Part shown: positions 33,955 through 42,205 of the stretch, piece by piece
Layout of the letters: the number at the start of each line of letters is the position of its first letter
Numbering within the stretch: the first letter of the stretch is position 1
Origin: UBA11051 sp964390495
GTDB lineage: Bacteria; Armatimonadota; Zipacnadia; Zipacnadales; UBA11051
Direction: 5' to 3'
Length of the DNA: 64,000 nt
NCBI GenBank assembly: GCA_964390495.1
Contig: CAYMIN010000004.1
Span: 1 to 64,000, forward strand
The notes under the pieces: generated by a model
Seen by the model: the letters and a program-made list of their open reading frames with translations, nothing else
Told to the model about the DNA's origin: nothing
The model's database searches: none
Position numbers and translations under genes: made by a program

Positions 33955-35187
33955 TCAGGGCTGGGCGAACTGTGGTAGTGCGAGAATGACCTCAACCGCG
34001 CAGGCGAGGTCCTCGCAGATGTAGTCGGGCGGAATGGTGCAGCGGCTGAGGTGATCGGCTACTTGGTCCTGCTCCTCACCCTCACCCCCGGCCCCTCTCC
34101 CGGGGGGAGAGGGGGGCACGACTCCACGGCCGGCGGGCGATTCTGCTGCCGGGGCGGACGTATCGTCGTTTTCCCTTTCCCCTCTCCCTACGGGAGCGGG
34201 GTTAGGGGTGAGGGCTGCCGTAAGCTGCGCTAGGACTGCAGGCAAGTTGCTCAGAACTTCATCATTTGTGAAGCACAGGACTGTCAACCCGCAGTTCTCC
34301 AGTTCATGCCGACGGATCTCGTCATATTCTCGGGTCTTGGCATGGATTCCGCCCTCAATCTCTACCACCAAGGCTTCCTCCTCGGAGTAGAAATCGGCGA
34401 CATACCTCCCCAAGGGGTGCTGCCGGCGGAATTTAGTCCCAAGTACCCTACGGTCGCGTAGATATTCCCAGAGCCTTGTCTCCGCAGGTGTGCTGTCGGC
34501 GCGAAGCTGGCGGCAGAGTTGGGTCATGTATTTGGGCTTGTGCGCCTTTTCGACCAGCCTATCTGTTGGTAGCCAACGCCTACCCTCACCCCCGGCCCCT
34601 CTCCCGGGGGGAGAGGGGGGCACGACTCCACGGCCGGCGGGCGATTCTGCTGCCTGGGCGGAGGTATCGTCGTTTTCCCTTTCCCCTCTCCCTAGGGGAG
34701 CGGGGTTAGGGGTGAGGGGTCTGGCCGGCAGTTCTCTTCGCGTGGTTAGGAAGATACTGCCGCAGCCCGCTGCGTGGGCCGCGTTGATGTCACCACAACT
34801 ATCGCCGACGAGTACCGAGCTTGGCAGATCAAGGCCGTACTTGGCCGCGGCTGTCAGCAGTTGCCCCGGCCCCGGCTTGCGGCAATAGCAGCCCTCGTCG
34901 GGCCGGTGCGGGCAGTACTCCACCCCGTGAATCAGGCCGCCCGCCTTAGCGACCTCCAGGCGCATCCGGGTGAATATGTCAAGCAGCGTCCGCTCCGCGA
35001 AGTAGCCCCGGCCCACCCCGGACTGGTTGGATACCACATACACCTCCACACCGTGCTGGTGCAGCCGCCGGAGGGCCGCCAACGCCTCAGGCCGGAAGTG
35101 GAACTCAGCCCAGCTCTTCACATAATCGTAGCTGTCCCGGTTGATGACACCGTCTCTATCCAGGAAGACCGCCGGCTGGTTACGCAA
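33955..35187 (-). CDS. gmhB: GmhB/HisB-N-type HAD phosphatase with in-frame DUF559 insertion
   Basis: Residues 1-156 are a D,D-heptose 1,7-bisphosphate phosphatase-type HAD domain: FLDRDGVIN (D10, D12), VVSNQSG, the zinc loop YCPHRPDEGCYCRKPGPG and VLVGDSCGDINAA. About 214 residues encoded by a mobile cassette follow (157-370), and then the phosphatase's own end, PPDYICEDLACAVEVIL (about 390-405). Without the insert it would be about 197 residues, close to normal. The reading frame continues through the insert, which falls in a loop near the C-terminus, so activity may survive. The TTG at 35187 has AGGAG 7 bases upstream. Histidinol phosphatase is an alternative; no heptose pathway genes are nearby. 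Confidence 0.85.
   Translation of the reverse strand: MRNQPAVFLDRDGVINRDSYDYVKSWAEFHFRPEALAALRRLHQHGVEVYVVSNQSGVGRGYFAERTLLDIFTRMRLEVAKAGGLIHGVEYCPHRPDEGCYCRKPGPGQLLTAAAKYGLDLPSSVLVGDSCGDINAAHAAGCGSIFLTTRRELPARPLTPNPAPLGRGERENDDTSAQAAESPAGRGVVPPSPPGRGAGGEGRRWLPTDRLVEKAHKPKYMTQLCRQLRADSTPAETRLWEYLRDRRVLGTKFRRQHPLGRYVADFYSEEEALVVEIEGGIHAKTREYDEIRRHELENCGLTVLCFTNDEVLSNLPAVLAQLTAALTPNPAPVGRGERENDDTSAPAAESPAGRGVVPPSPPGRGAGGEGEEQDQVADHLSRCTIPPDYICEDLACAVEVILALPQFAQP
34079..34214. repeat. 136 bp direct repeat, copy A
   Basis: The unit begins CCCTCACCCC and ends GGGGTGAGGG, so its ends are perfect 10-base inverted repeats. Inside are two hairpins: CCCCTCTCCC-GGGGGGAGAGGGG near the left end and CCCCTCTCCCTACGGGAGCGGGG near the right. 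It differs from copy B at only about 3 of 136 positions. A left-half relative stands alone at 10491-10526. Confidence 0.9.
34583..34718. repeat. 136 bp direct repeat, copy B
   Basis: This is the second boundary of the DUF559 cassette, in the same orientation as copy A and offset by 504 bases. The near identity of the copies points to recent duplication or gene conversion. Confidence 0.9.
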
Positions 35188-35224
35188 GGTCGTGCTCCTC
35201 AAACTCAGCGCTGCTGGTGCGATA

Positions 35225-35253
35225 TTGACATCTTAACCGCTCGCACTTATCTT
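35225..35253 (+). promoter_or_regulatory. Promoter of the mazG-mnmA-kinase operon
   Basis: TTGACA (35225-35230), a 17-base spacer and TATCTT (35248-35253) lie about 280 bases before mazG. They would give a long leader containing the hairpin at 35359-35391. TTGGCA/TATACT at 35252-35282 (19-base spacer) is a weaker alternative. Confidence 0.5.
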
Positions 35254-35358
35254 GGCAAATGGTGCGGGGATTGGCTTATACTGTCTAGACGTTGGAGTGC
35301 CGGCTTGCCAGGGCCAAGAAGGCCGCAAGCAGAATGAACCTCTCGCGGGCTGGAAGCT

Positions 35359-35391
35359 GAGCACGGAAAAAGCTGGGCTTTTCCCGTGCTC
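35359..35391 (+). terminator. Long leader hairpin upstream of mazG
   Basis: GAGCACGGAAAAAGC and GCTTTTCCCGTGCTC pair over 15 bases with one mismatch and a 3-base loop. It lies in the 344-base gene-free stretch 35188-35531, which also has degenerate GGCTGGAAGC repeat pieces (about 35347). There is no T run right after it, so attenuator or repeat hairpin are both possible. Confidence 0.4.
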
Positions 35392-35531
35392 CCCTGAGCT
35401 TTTCAGTAAACAGAAAACCTCAGGCCGCGCTACGCGTTTTGTGGAGCGGCGGCTTGCCAGGGCTGAAAACGCCATACAGGGCGAATAGCCGGCACGCTTA
35501 ACAACTACTAATCTATGGGGACCTGCCTGAT

Positions 35532-35822
35532 ATGACCATCGCAGAGTTTCAGAAGCTCATTGAGGATATATACTACGACAAAGACAGCGCTCGCGGGATG
35601 GCGGCGACCTTCATGTGGTTCGTGGAGGAGGTGGGCGAGCTTTCGCAGGCCTTGCGCTCGGGTTCGCAGGAGCAACTCCGCGAGGAGTTCGCCGATGTGG
35701 CCGCGTGGCTGGCCACTCTCGCCTCGATTGCCGGCGTGGACCTCCAGGAGGCGGTGACGGCCAAGTACAGCGGCGGCTGCCCCAAGTGTGGCGCAACTCC
35801 CTGCGAGTGTGGAGATGGTTAG
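35532..35822 (+). CDS. MazG-like nucleotide pyrophosphohydrolase
   Basis: This is a 96-residue, single-domain MazG protein. The metal-binding helices show FVEEVGELSQAL (about 30-41) and REEFADVAAWLATLA (about 49-63), the two ExxE/ExxD pairs of the all-alpha NTP pyrophosphatases. It would remove pyrophosphate from (d)NTPs. The C-terminal tail GCPKCGATPCECG carries four cysteines, an unusual probable metal site. The mnmA start follows 3 bases after the stop, so they are clearly co-transcribed. Confidence 0.92.
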   Translation: MTIAEFQKLIEDIYYDKDSARGMAATFMWFVEEVGELSQALRSGSQEQLREEFADVAAWLATLASIAGVDLQEAVTAKYSGGCPKCGATPCECGDG

Positions 35823-35825
35823 CCG

Positions 35826-36872
35826 GTGCCCCGGGTGATGGTCGCAGTCAGCGGAGGAGTTGATTCGGCGGTCGCGGCGCTGCTGCTCAAACAGCAGGGC
35901 CACGAGATCTGTGGTGTGACGATCCAGACGATGCCTGCTGCCGCCGCTGAACCCGTGTGGGAAGATGCCCTCGACCACGCCAGGCAAATCTGCGCTCGCT
36001 TGGGTATCCCGCATCAGACAGTTGATGCTTCCGCCGAGTTCTCCGCTCGGGTGATAAACCATTTTGTGAGTGAATATGCCGTCGGCCGCACTCCGAATCC
36101 GTGTGTGGTGTGCAACCCGGCGATCAAATGGGGCTGTCTGCTCGACCACGCCGCTGCCCAGGGCTATGAGTATCTGGCGACCGGCCATTACGCCCGCATC
36201 GAGGCCTCCGCCGGGCGTTACCGGCTGCTGCGCGGCCAGGACCCGGATAAGGACCAGTCTTACATGCTCTATCGCCTCAGCCAAGAGCAGCTTGCCCGGA
36301 CGCTGTTGCCACTTGGGGAGCACGCCAAGCATGAGGTGCGGGAACTTGCCGAGGCCAACGATCTACCGGTGGCCGCCAGGCCGGAGAGCCAGGACCTATG
36401 CTTCATCGCCTCCGAGAAGCATACCGACTTTCTGCGCGACAGAATTGACTTCTCGCCAGGCCCGATAGTTGACGTGGCGGGCAATAACCTGGGCGAGCAT
36501 CAGGGCTTGGCCGCCTACACCGTCGGCCAGCGCAAGGGTCTGGGGATCGCCGCTGCTGAGCCGCTCTATGTGATCCGCAAGGATATGGCGAACAATGCTC
36601 TGATCGTTGGCCCGCGTGAGGCTGCCTTCGTCAGGACCTGCCGCCTCAGCCAGCTCAATTGGGTGTCAGTGCCACCGCCGGACTACGGCTGCGAAGTCGC
36701 CGGCCAACTGGAGGTGCGCTACCGCAGCAGTCCGGTGGAGGCTGTGCTCAAAGTGGTCGGGAGGAAAGCAGTAGCCAGGCTGGAGAGTCCCCGGGTCTGC
36801 GCGCCGGGCCAGTCAGCAGTGTTGTACGACGGTGAGGTGCTGCTGGGCGGCGGGGTCATCGAGCCGGATTGA
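35826..36872 (+). CDS. mnmA: tRNA-specific 2-thiouridylase MnmA
   Basis: This 348-residue enzyme adds sulfur to uridine 34 of Lys, Glu and Gln tRNAs. The PP-loop AVSGGVDSAV (about 7-16), the catalytic cysteine pair in NPCVVCN (about C93-C96) and ESQDLCFIA (about C192), GHYAR and YTVGQRKGLGI are all present. The C-terminal beta domain is complete. The GTG start comes 3 bases after mazG. The length is on the short side but normal for bacteria. Confidence 0.96.
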   Translation: MPRVMVAVSGGVDSAVAALLLKQQGHEICGVTIQTMPAAAAEPVWEDALDHARQICARLGIPHQTVDASAEFSARVINHFVSEYAVGRTPNPCVVCNPAIKWGCLLDHAAAQGYEYLATGHYARIEASAGRYRLLRGQDPDKDQSYMLYRLSQEQLARTLLPLGEHAKHEVRELAEANDLPVAARPESQDLCFIASEKHTDFLRDRIDFSPGPIVDVAGNNLGEHQGLAAYTVGQRKGLGIAAAEPLYVIRKDMANNALIVGPREAAFVRTCRLSQLNWVSVPPPDYGCEVAGQLEVRYRSSPVEAVLKVVGRKAVARLESPRVCAPGQSAVLYDGEVLLGGGVIEPD

Positions 36873-36907
36873 GGCCGAATTCACTTCCGGGAGAGCAAGG
36901 AAGCACA

Positions 36908-37831
36908 ATGGATCGAGCTTTTGATGTCTGCGCGCTGGGTTGTGTATGCTGGGACCTGCTGGGGATCGTGGAGTCCTACCCCGCTCTGGATGAGAAGGTG
37001 CCGCTGCTTGAGTTCACTCAGCACGGCGGCGGCCGGGCCGGTACAGCCGCTGCCGCAGTCGCCGCGCTGGGTGGTCAGGTTGCCGTTTTCGGGCGTATCG
37101 GCGACGACCGGTTCGGCGAATACATCCTGGAGGAATTCGCGATCAGCGGCGTCAATACCGACGGGTTGGAGATAATGCCCAGCGAGCAGTCGCAGTTCGC
37201 CTTCTGTGTGGCCCATCGCCGGAGCGGCCAGCGCACTATCTTCTACAAGCACGGCTCAATGCCCAGAATCGGCGCCGATGATATTGACCTGGAGGCCCTG
37301 ACCGACTGCCGCTGCCTGCTGATCGATTCGCACCACCCGGGCGCTGCCATCGCCGGTGCCGAAGCCGCCAGAGCGAAGGGGGTGCCGGTGGTGCTGGATG
37401 CCGAAAGGCCGGAGCCGCAGCTCGAGGAGCTGTTGGCGACCAGCGATTACCCGATCGTGCCTGCCGGACTGGTCGAGGCGCTTGGGGCAGGCGATGAGAG
37501 CATCGGACGCCGCCAAATGCTGAAACACGCTCCAACAGCCCTGGTCGTCACCCGTGGGGCGGAGGGCGCCGAGGTATATCAGGGGCAGGAGAGCTTCCAC
37601 CAGCCGGCGTTCTTGCTGCCGGAGGTGGTAGATACGACCGGCGCGGGGGATGTATTTCACGGGGCGTTTGCTTACGGCGTGGCGCTCGGGTACGACCTGG
37701 GCCGAGGCACGGCGTTTGCTTCAGCAGCCGCGGCACTGAGCACCACTGCCTTAGGTGGTCGCGGCCACCTGCCGTCCCTGGCCGAGGTCGAAGCGCTTGT
37801 GGAGGGAAATCGCGACTTGCCTGTGCGTTAA
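36908..37831 (+). CDS. PfkB-family sugar kinase
   Basis: This 307-residue ribokinase-fold protein has HGGGRAGTAAAAVAALGG as the N-terminal signature and DTTGAGDVFHGAFAYG (about 240-255) with the catalytic aspartate. VVTRGAEGAEV precedes it. It phosphorylates a sugar or nucleoside with ATP; the exact substrate cannot be read. The ATG at 36908 has AAGGAAG upstream. It ends the mazG-mnmA-kinase operon. Confidence 0.92.
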   Translation: MDRAFDVCALGCVCWDLLGIVESYPALDEKVPLLEFTQHGGGRAGTAAAAVAALGGQVAVFGRIGDDRFGEYILEEFAISGVNTDGLEIMPSEQSQFAFCVAHRRSGQRTIFYKHGSMPRIGADDIDLEALTDCRCLLIDSHHPGAAIAGAEAARAKGVPVVLDAERPEPQLEELLATSDYPIVPAGLVEALGAGDESIGRRQMLKHAPTALVVTRGAEGAEVYQGQESFHQPAFLLPEVVDTTGAGDVFHGAFAYGVALGYDLGRGTAFASAAAALSTTALGGRGHLPSLAEVEALVEGNRDLPVR

Positions 37832-37868
37832 CCGGATAGCTAGGACATGGCGATGAAGGCGAAGAATC

Positions 37869-37877
37869 TGCTATAAT
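37869..37877 (+). promoter_or_regulatory. Extended -10 promoter of the MntA/HepT operon
   Basis: TG-C-TATAAT is a perfect extended -10 element and lies 43 bases before the MntA ATG at 37920. No -35 is obvious, which is usual for extended -10 promoters. Transcription would start near 37884. Confidence 0.55.
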
Positions 37878-37919
37878 CTGTGGAGTTGCTGACACAGAGC
37901 GGACGGGGAGGCTCATGAC

Positions 37920-38210
37920 ATGAATACGGAGCAACTACTGAAGACAAGGCGAGCCGACATCCTGCGCATTGCGGCCCGCCACGGCGCGCGCAACGTTCGC
38001 GTCTTCGGCTCCACTGCCCGTCGCGAAGCAGGGCCAGAGAGCGACATTGACCTGCTAGTGGACTTCGACCCTCAGAGAAGCCTTCTCGACCAGATAGCGC
38101 TGCTGCAAGACCTTCAGGACCTGCTCGGTTGCGATGTGGACGTGGTAACGGAAGACGCGTTGCACTGGTTCGTTCGCGATCGCATCACCCAGGAGGCGCT
38201 ACCGTTGTGA
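37920..38210 (+). CDS. mntA: MntA-type nucleotidyltransferase antitoxin
   Basis: This 96-residue minimal nucleotidyltransferase has the motif GSTARREAGPESDIDLLVDF: G30, S31 and the metal aspartates D42 and D44. In MntA/HepT systems this enzyme adds AMP groups to the tyrosine of the HepT toxin and silences it. GGGGAGG lies 9 bases upstream of the ATG. The stop codon overlaps the HepT GTG by 4 bases (GTGA). The antitoxin looks intact while the partner gene is broken. Confidence 0.92.
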   Translation: MNTEQLLKTRRADILRIAARHGARNVRVFGSTARREAGPESDIDLLVDFDPQRSLLDQIALLQDLQDLLGCDVDVVTEDALHWFVRDRITQEALPL

Positions 38211-38563
38211 AGGATGATAAGCTCTACCTCATCCACATTCTGGAGTGCGCTGAACGGATTGTAGAATACACGCGCGGCGGACGTGAGGAATTCCTGAGCG
38301 ACAGCAAGACTCAGGATGCGGTGATACGGAACTTTGAGATCATCGGCGAAGCGGCAAAGCGCGTCTCAGACGAAGTCCGAGGGCTCGCTGCCGACATTCC
38401 GTGGCGGCGGATTGGCGGCTTGCGCGACATTCTCGTTCACCAATAAGAGGGTGTGGACTTGCAGGCAGTGTGGTTGGTCGTAGAGCGCGAACTGCCGTCA
38501 CTGAAAAGACATATTGAGCACGTTCTGGCGCAGCTCGGAGGCTCCAGAGATGGCAGCAGTTGA
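38207..38563 (+). pseudogene. hepT: HepT (HEPN/DUF86) toxin, stop codon at catalytic tyrosine
   Basis: The first 79 codons encode a normal DUF86/HEPN domain: HILECAERIVEYTRGG, AVIRNFEIIGEAAKRVS and WRRIGGLRDILVHQ. The family's RNase motif RxxxxHxY should continue with tyrosine right after HQ. Here the codon is TAA (38444-38446), one base from TAC or TAT. Beyond it the frame stays open for 38 more codons with HEPN-like sequence (EGVDLQAVWLVVERELP) to TGA at 38561. The toxin is thus most likely dead or a population variant. The lost residue is also the one MntA modifies. Confidence 0.85.
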
Positions 38564-38611
38564 TAGCAGTCAGCTCTGGCGACATTGCCGGGCCTATGCT
38601 ACCGTCCGGCC

Positions 38612-39661
38612 TCATATCAGCCGCGCGGTGGTTGGGATCTGGTCGCTATTCTCCTCGATGGGTGGTGGCAAGGGCATGCGGGAGAGGTCGGGATAGGTGC
38701 GGATGGTGCGGCCCTCCGGCATTACAATCTCCGCCCTCGCCAGAGCGTTCTTGACCCGTATCGGCAACTCCTCCGCAGCCAGCCAGTCCTGAGTGGGGAA
38801 TACCGCGACCGGCATGCGCACACAGGCTGAGCCGCCGGAAGCTACTTCTGCTCCGGCCGGCCCGGCCAGCGGCAAATGCCGGGGGAAATCCTCCAACATA
38901 TCGTCAATAACGGCCTGGATCACGCCGCTCGCCTTCTCGGCGTCCTCGGCGCTGGGCATCGGCACCTCGACTACGTAGTTGACGAAATGCTCTTCATAGA
39001 CGGTGACGATGGCGATGGTGCCATTAGGGATGTAGTGTAGCTGGTTGTCGAGGTCCTTGAGCACCGTCACGCGCAGGCCGATCACTTCGACCAGCCCGAA
39101 TTTGCCGCCGACCTCTATGTAGTCGCCCACCACGTACTGGCCCTCCAGCAGCAAGAAGAAGCCACTGATCGTATCTCGCACCAGCGTCTGAGCGCCAAAG
39201 CCGACCGCGATACCGAGAATGCCTGCGCCAGCCAGGACAGTCGTGAGGGGGATATCCATTACCGACAGTATCCATAGTATAGCGCCGATGCCGATAGCCC
39301 ATTTGGCGACATTGGCCAACAGCCCAAGCACCGTCACCGCACGCCGGGCCTGCTGCCGCACGCGAACACGTGCCGTCATGGCTTCGGCCTCAAGACGCAA
39401 CACAGCGCGCCGGATTATCAGCATGACTATCCAGTAGGCGGCCAGTGAAAACAGGACAATGAACACTATCGCACTCAGCCTCTGAAGTCCCGATTCGGCA
39501 CGCCCGACGTCCTTGAAGACTTCAAGCCATACCGGCCCCGCCTCTTCTACTGCTTGGGCCGCTGCTTCGGCATTCGCCGTTGCCTCCTGGCAAAATGCGC
39601 TGCCTGGAGGCACCAGCAACAGAGTAACGAGCCATACAATACGCGCCTTGATACTGCCCAT
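38612..39661 (-). CDS. MscS-family small-conductance mechanosensitive channel
   Basis: This 349-residue protein has a signal-like N-terminus (about 1-25), a short periplasmic segment and three membrane helices. The third is the pore helix GAGILGIAVGFGAQTLVRD (about 146-163), rich in Gly and Ala. The conserved beta domain follows with VGDYIEVGGKFGLVEVIGLR and YIPNGTI. It opens on membrane tension to release solutes. The C-terminal part is complete. Confidence 0.93.
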   Translation of the reverse strand: MGSIKARIVWLVTLLLVPPGSAFCQEATANAEAAAQAVEEAGPVWLEVFKDVGRAESGLQRLSAIVFIVLFSLAAYWIVMLIIRRAVLRLEAEAMTARVRVRQQARRAVTVLGLLANVAKWAIGIGAILWILSVMDIPLTTVLAGAGILGIAVGFGAQTLVRDTISGFFLLLEGQYVVGDYIEVGGKFGLVEVIGLRVTVLKDLDNQLHYIPNGTIAIVTVYEEHFVNYVVEVPMPSAEDAEKASGVIQAVIDDMLEDFPRHLPLAGPAGAEVASGGSACVRMPVAVFPTQDWLAAEELPIRVKNALARAEIVMPEGRTIRTYPDLSRMPLPPPIEENSDQIPTTARLI

Positions 39662-39856
39662 CTAGGCACCCTCCAACACTTACGCGACTAGTTGCGCCAC
39701 GCTTGCCGCACAGTCGCGCTTGTTCTAAGAGCTGCTATAGTCTCCCGGTGGGCGCTTCAATTCCTCCACAAAGCCGGACGAACACCCGCACCTGCGCAGG
39801 TGTGGTACGGCGGTCACAAGCGTGATGTCGCTCGCAGGCGCGATCCTATGTGGTCC

Positions 39857-42127
39857 TCAGAAAAGCAGTCGCTCCCACCACCGCGGTCCCCGCTCTTTCG
39901 CCGGCAACTCCACCTTGAAGTCTTCGGCCGGAAACACCCCGCGCGTCCAGCCCACATGCGGATCAACCAGCCGCATTGAGACGCAGGTGATATCGAGCGG
40001 ATCAAGCCGCAGATAGATGGCGGGCTGTTTCGTCTCCAGCGCCTTCCCAGTGAGTCTGAATACCGGTTGGAACTGTTGCTGCACGAACTCACCGTAGTAT
40101 GCCAGTCGCAAGAGCTTGACCGTAACCGGCTGCGAGCGCAGACCCAAGGCCACTTCTAGCGGCTCGTGGGCATTATTCCACATCACCACGATGCCCTCAT
40201 CGCCGCGCAGGAACAGTTGGTACGTCACTTGCCCATCCGGACGCGGCGACATCGTTTCGGTAGCGCCCAGGGCCACCACCGGCCTAGCTGCAGCCAGCTC
40301 CGGCACCAGGGCTGCAAGGACCTCCGCAACCGGGTCTGGTTCATCGCCATCAGCCGTCGCCAGCAGCCCGACGCGGTCGGCAGTGTCTTGACCATTCAGC
40401 AGCACGGCGGTGGCCCCCTGGTAGAGGGTGTTGACCATGGTCTTGGCGATTTTCAAGGCATCAATGCGCCTGTCGCCGCTGCTGGCGAGGTCTGTGGCTA
40501 GGACGGTGAACGGCAGGGCCACCCCGGCGGCCTGTGCGGCTTGTCTTATCGGTGCAAGGTTCGTGCGCTGGTTGAACCGTACCCAGTAGGCCGATGGCGC
40601 GGAGAGACTGCGGCCGTCTAATTCCGCGTGAAGCACTGTCGCCCCGGGAAGCGGCGGCAGTTGCAGCGTCAGGCTCTGTACGGCCCAGGTCCCGCCGGTG
40701 TTGCCCGGGCACTCCTGCAGGCTGATTGCGTCGAGGGGATAGTCGGCAGGCAACTGCAGGGCGCGGTCCTGCTCACTCCACTGCAAGTGATAGGGGAAGG
40801 CAAAGATGGTCGGCGAGTGGTCCTGTTGGTAGAGATACGCCGCCAGACCCCGCAGGGCAGCACCGGCCTCCGCCACAGAGGCGGAAGCGGCAGGATACGG
40901 CAGCCAGCAGTGTCGCCGACCGGCTTCGTCCGGTTTTGCCAGGTCTGCAGCCAGGTTCTCGGGACTTGTCTCGGGAGATAGCAGGTATTCGAGGCCACTG
41001 TGATTCTCAGCCGGTATCGCTGCTTCGGCCCCAATCACGAAGTGCTGCATGCCTAGACCGAGTGCAAGCAGCTTCTCCAGGTCCGCAGCGGAGGGGGCCT
41101 CGGCTGCTGCAGCCCAGCTTGCTCCCAGTACCGGGTAAGCCGGCTCGGTGTGCAGTAGCAGCGGCGCCGAGGCCTGTTCATCCTTGTAGCTGAAGGTCAC
41201 TTTCAGCCAGCAGTCCCCAAGCAGCAGCCGCTGTACCGGGAAATAGAAGTGCAAGGTATCCTTTGCCGGCACCGGCACCGACCAGTCGGGAACTTTGACG
41301 TCAGGCGGGCCCTGGATGGATACCGCGAGCTGCTTCTGCCGGCTGCCACGGTTGGTACAGTAGGTATCAATGCCCTGGCGAAGCCCTCGCTGGCAAGAGG
41401 CCTCCTCGGGGATGCTGATCTGCATCCCGCCCATCTCAAGCACCAGGTCAGCCTGCTGGCCGATCTGCCGCCGGCGAGCATCAAGCAATCCCTCGGGAAC
41501 CCAATCCGGCGGCAGCGGCTCGGGATAGTTGGACGCCTCTGCCATCTCTTCATGGGACTGCGACCTTGGCGGATTGTGGGCGAAGAGCTCCACCTCGTCC
41601 AACGCCCAGCCGCCGTCACCGGTCGCCGTTGCCGTCAGGCAGAGGGGCTGCTGCGGGTCATAGCGCGCGGCTACGGTCAGCCTGAGTCTGTGCCAGTTGC
41701 CATCGGAGCCGGCGGGAAGCATCCAGAGTGGCTCCGGCCGCACCGTCTCAGTGTCTGCCGCTGCGGAGCCCAGGCCGATGCGCAATTGGCCCGTGGCTGA
41801 CAGCGCTCGCACCCGCAGTTGCAGCTCAAACGGAGTGCCGATCTCGGCCACGGGCAGCGGCGGCGAGACCAACATCGCGTCATCGCCCGCAGTGGCGACA
41901 AGCTGCGCGCATCTTTGGCCGGTTGCAGGCCGGTCGCTGGAAGCGGCCACGCCGGCGGCTCCCTGGGCAAGTGCTTGCCAGCCGACCAAACCCTCCTCAA
42001 AGCCGCCGTTGGCGAGTGGCAGGGCATACCCGCGCACACCAAGGCTCAGCAGCAGTGCCGCCAGTACAGACACCAATACCACGCGAAGCCCGGCCCTCCG
42101 GTTCGCGGCCTTATTCTCTGTCACCAT
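39857..42127 (-). CDS. Large exported protein with N-terminal carbohydrate-binding-like domain
   Basis: This 756-residue protein has a signal peptide or anchor (about residues 13-35, VVLVSVLAALLLSLGVRGYA). A beta-sandwich domain of about 150 residues follows (NGGFEEGLVGWQALAQG ... GWALDEVELF) that resembles CBM4/9 carbohydrate-binding modules. The central and C-terminal parts have TIM-barrel-like and beta-sandwich stretches as in glycosidases, but I see no certain catalytic motif. It could be an inactive or uncharacterised glycoside hydrolase. It ends a minus-strand group with gspF and the micro-ORF. Confidence 0.65.
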   Translation of the reverse strand: MVTENKAANRRAGLRVVLVSVLAALLLSLGVRGYALPLANGGFEEGLVGWQALAQGAAGVAASSDRPATGQRCAQLVATAGDDAMLVSPPLPVAEIGTPFELQLRVRALSATGQLRIGLGSAAADTETVRPEPLWMLPAGSDGNWHRLRLTVAARYDPQQPLCLTATATGDGGWALDEVELFAHNPPRSQSHEEMAEASNYPEPLPPDWVPEGLLDARRRQIGQQADLVLEMGGMQISIPEEASCQRGLRQGIDTYCTNRGSRQKQLAVSIQGPPDVKVPDWSVPVPAKDTLHFYFPVQRLLLGDCWLKVTFSYKDEQASAPLLLHTEPAYPVLGASWAAAAEAPSAADLEKLLALGLGMQHFVIGAEAAIPAENHSGLEYLLSPETSPENLAADLAKPDEAGRRHCWLPYPAASASVAEAGAALRGLAAYLYQQDHSPTIFAFPYHLQWSEQDRALQLPADYPLDAISLQECPGNTGGTWAVQSLTLQLPPLPGATVLHAELDGRSLSAPSAYWVRFNQRTNLAPIRQAAQAAGVALPFTVLATDLASSGDRRIDALKIAKTMVNTLYQGATAVLLNGQDTADRVGLLATADGDEPDPVAEVLAALVPELAAARPVVALGATETMSPRPDGQVTYQLFLRGDEGIVVMWNNAHEPLEVALGLRSQPVTVKLLRLAYYGEFVQQQFQPVFRLTGKALETKQPAIYLRLDPLDITCVSMRLVDPHVGWTRGVFPAEDFKVELPAKERGPRWWERLLF

Positions 42128-42205
42128 CGGCGTGCTAGCCTGCCTCTCTCACTGCATCCACTCGTCCATTGTCTGCAGATACGGGCTTAGGTAGGCGCTG
42201 TAGAA

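Larger units (their letters stand above)
34079..34718 (-). mobile_element. DUF559 endonuclease cassette flanked by direct repeats
   Basis: Two 136 bp direct repeats flank a 368 bp unique segment whose minus strand encodes a DUF559 domain of about 105 residues (own ATG at 34527). The fold is the Vsr/PD-(D/E)XK endonuclease type: RLWEYLRDRRVLGTKFRRQHPLGRY, then ADF and VVEIEGGIH, giving the D and ExE residues of the nuclease core. The spacing between repeats is 504 bases, exactly 168 codons, so gmhB stays in frame. The repeats look like paired REP units. Such an arrangement suggests either a nuclease-driven selfish element or mobilisation by homologous recombination between repeats. The mechanism is inference. 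Confidence 0.8.

Noticed and set aside
34079..34718. Intein inside the GmhB-like protein
   Set aside because: No intein splicing blocks are present (no start Cys/Ser block, no terminal HN), and the insert is bordered by DNA repeats, so a DNA-level insertion fits better.
34079..34718. CRISPR-like repeats
   Set aside because: There are only two copies, each 136 bases with hairpins, separated by a coding segment; no short regular spacers or cas genes.
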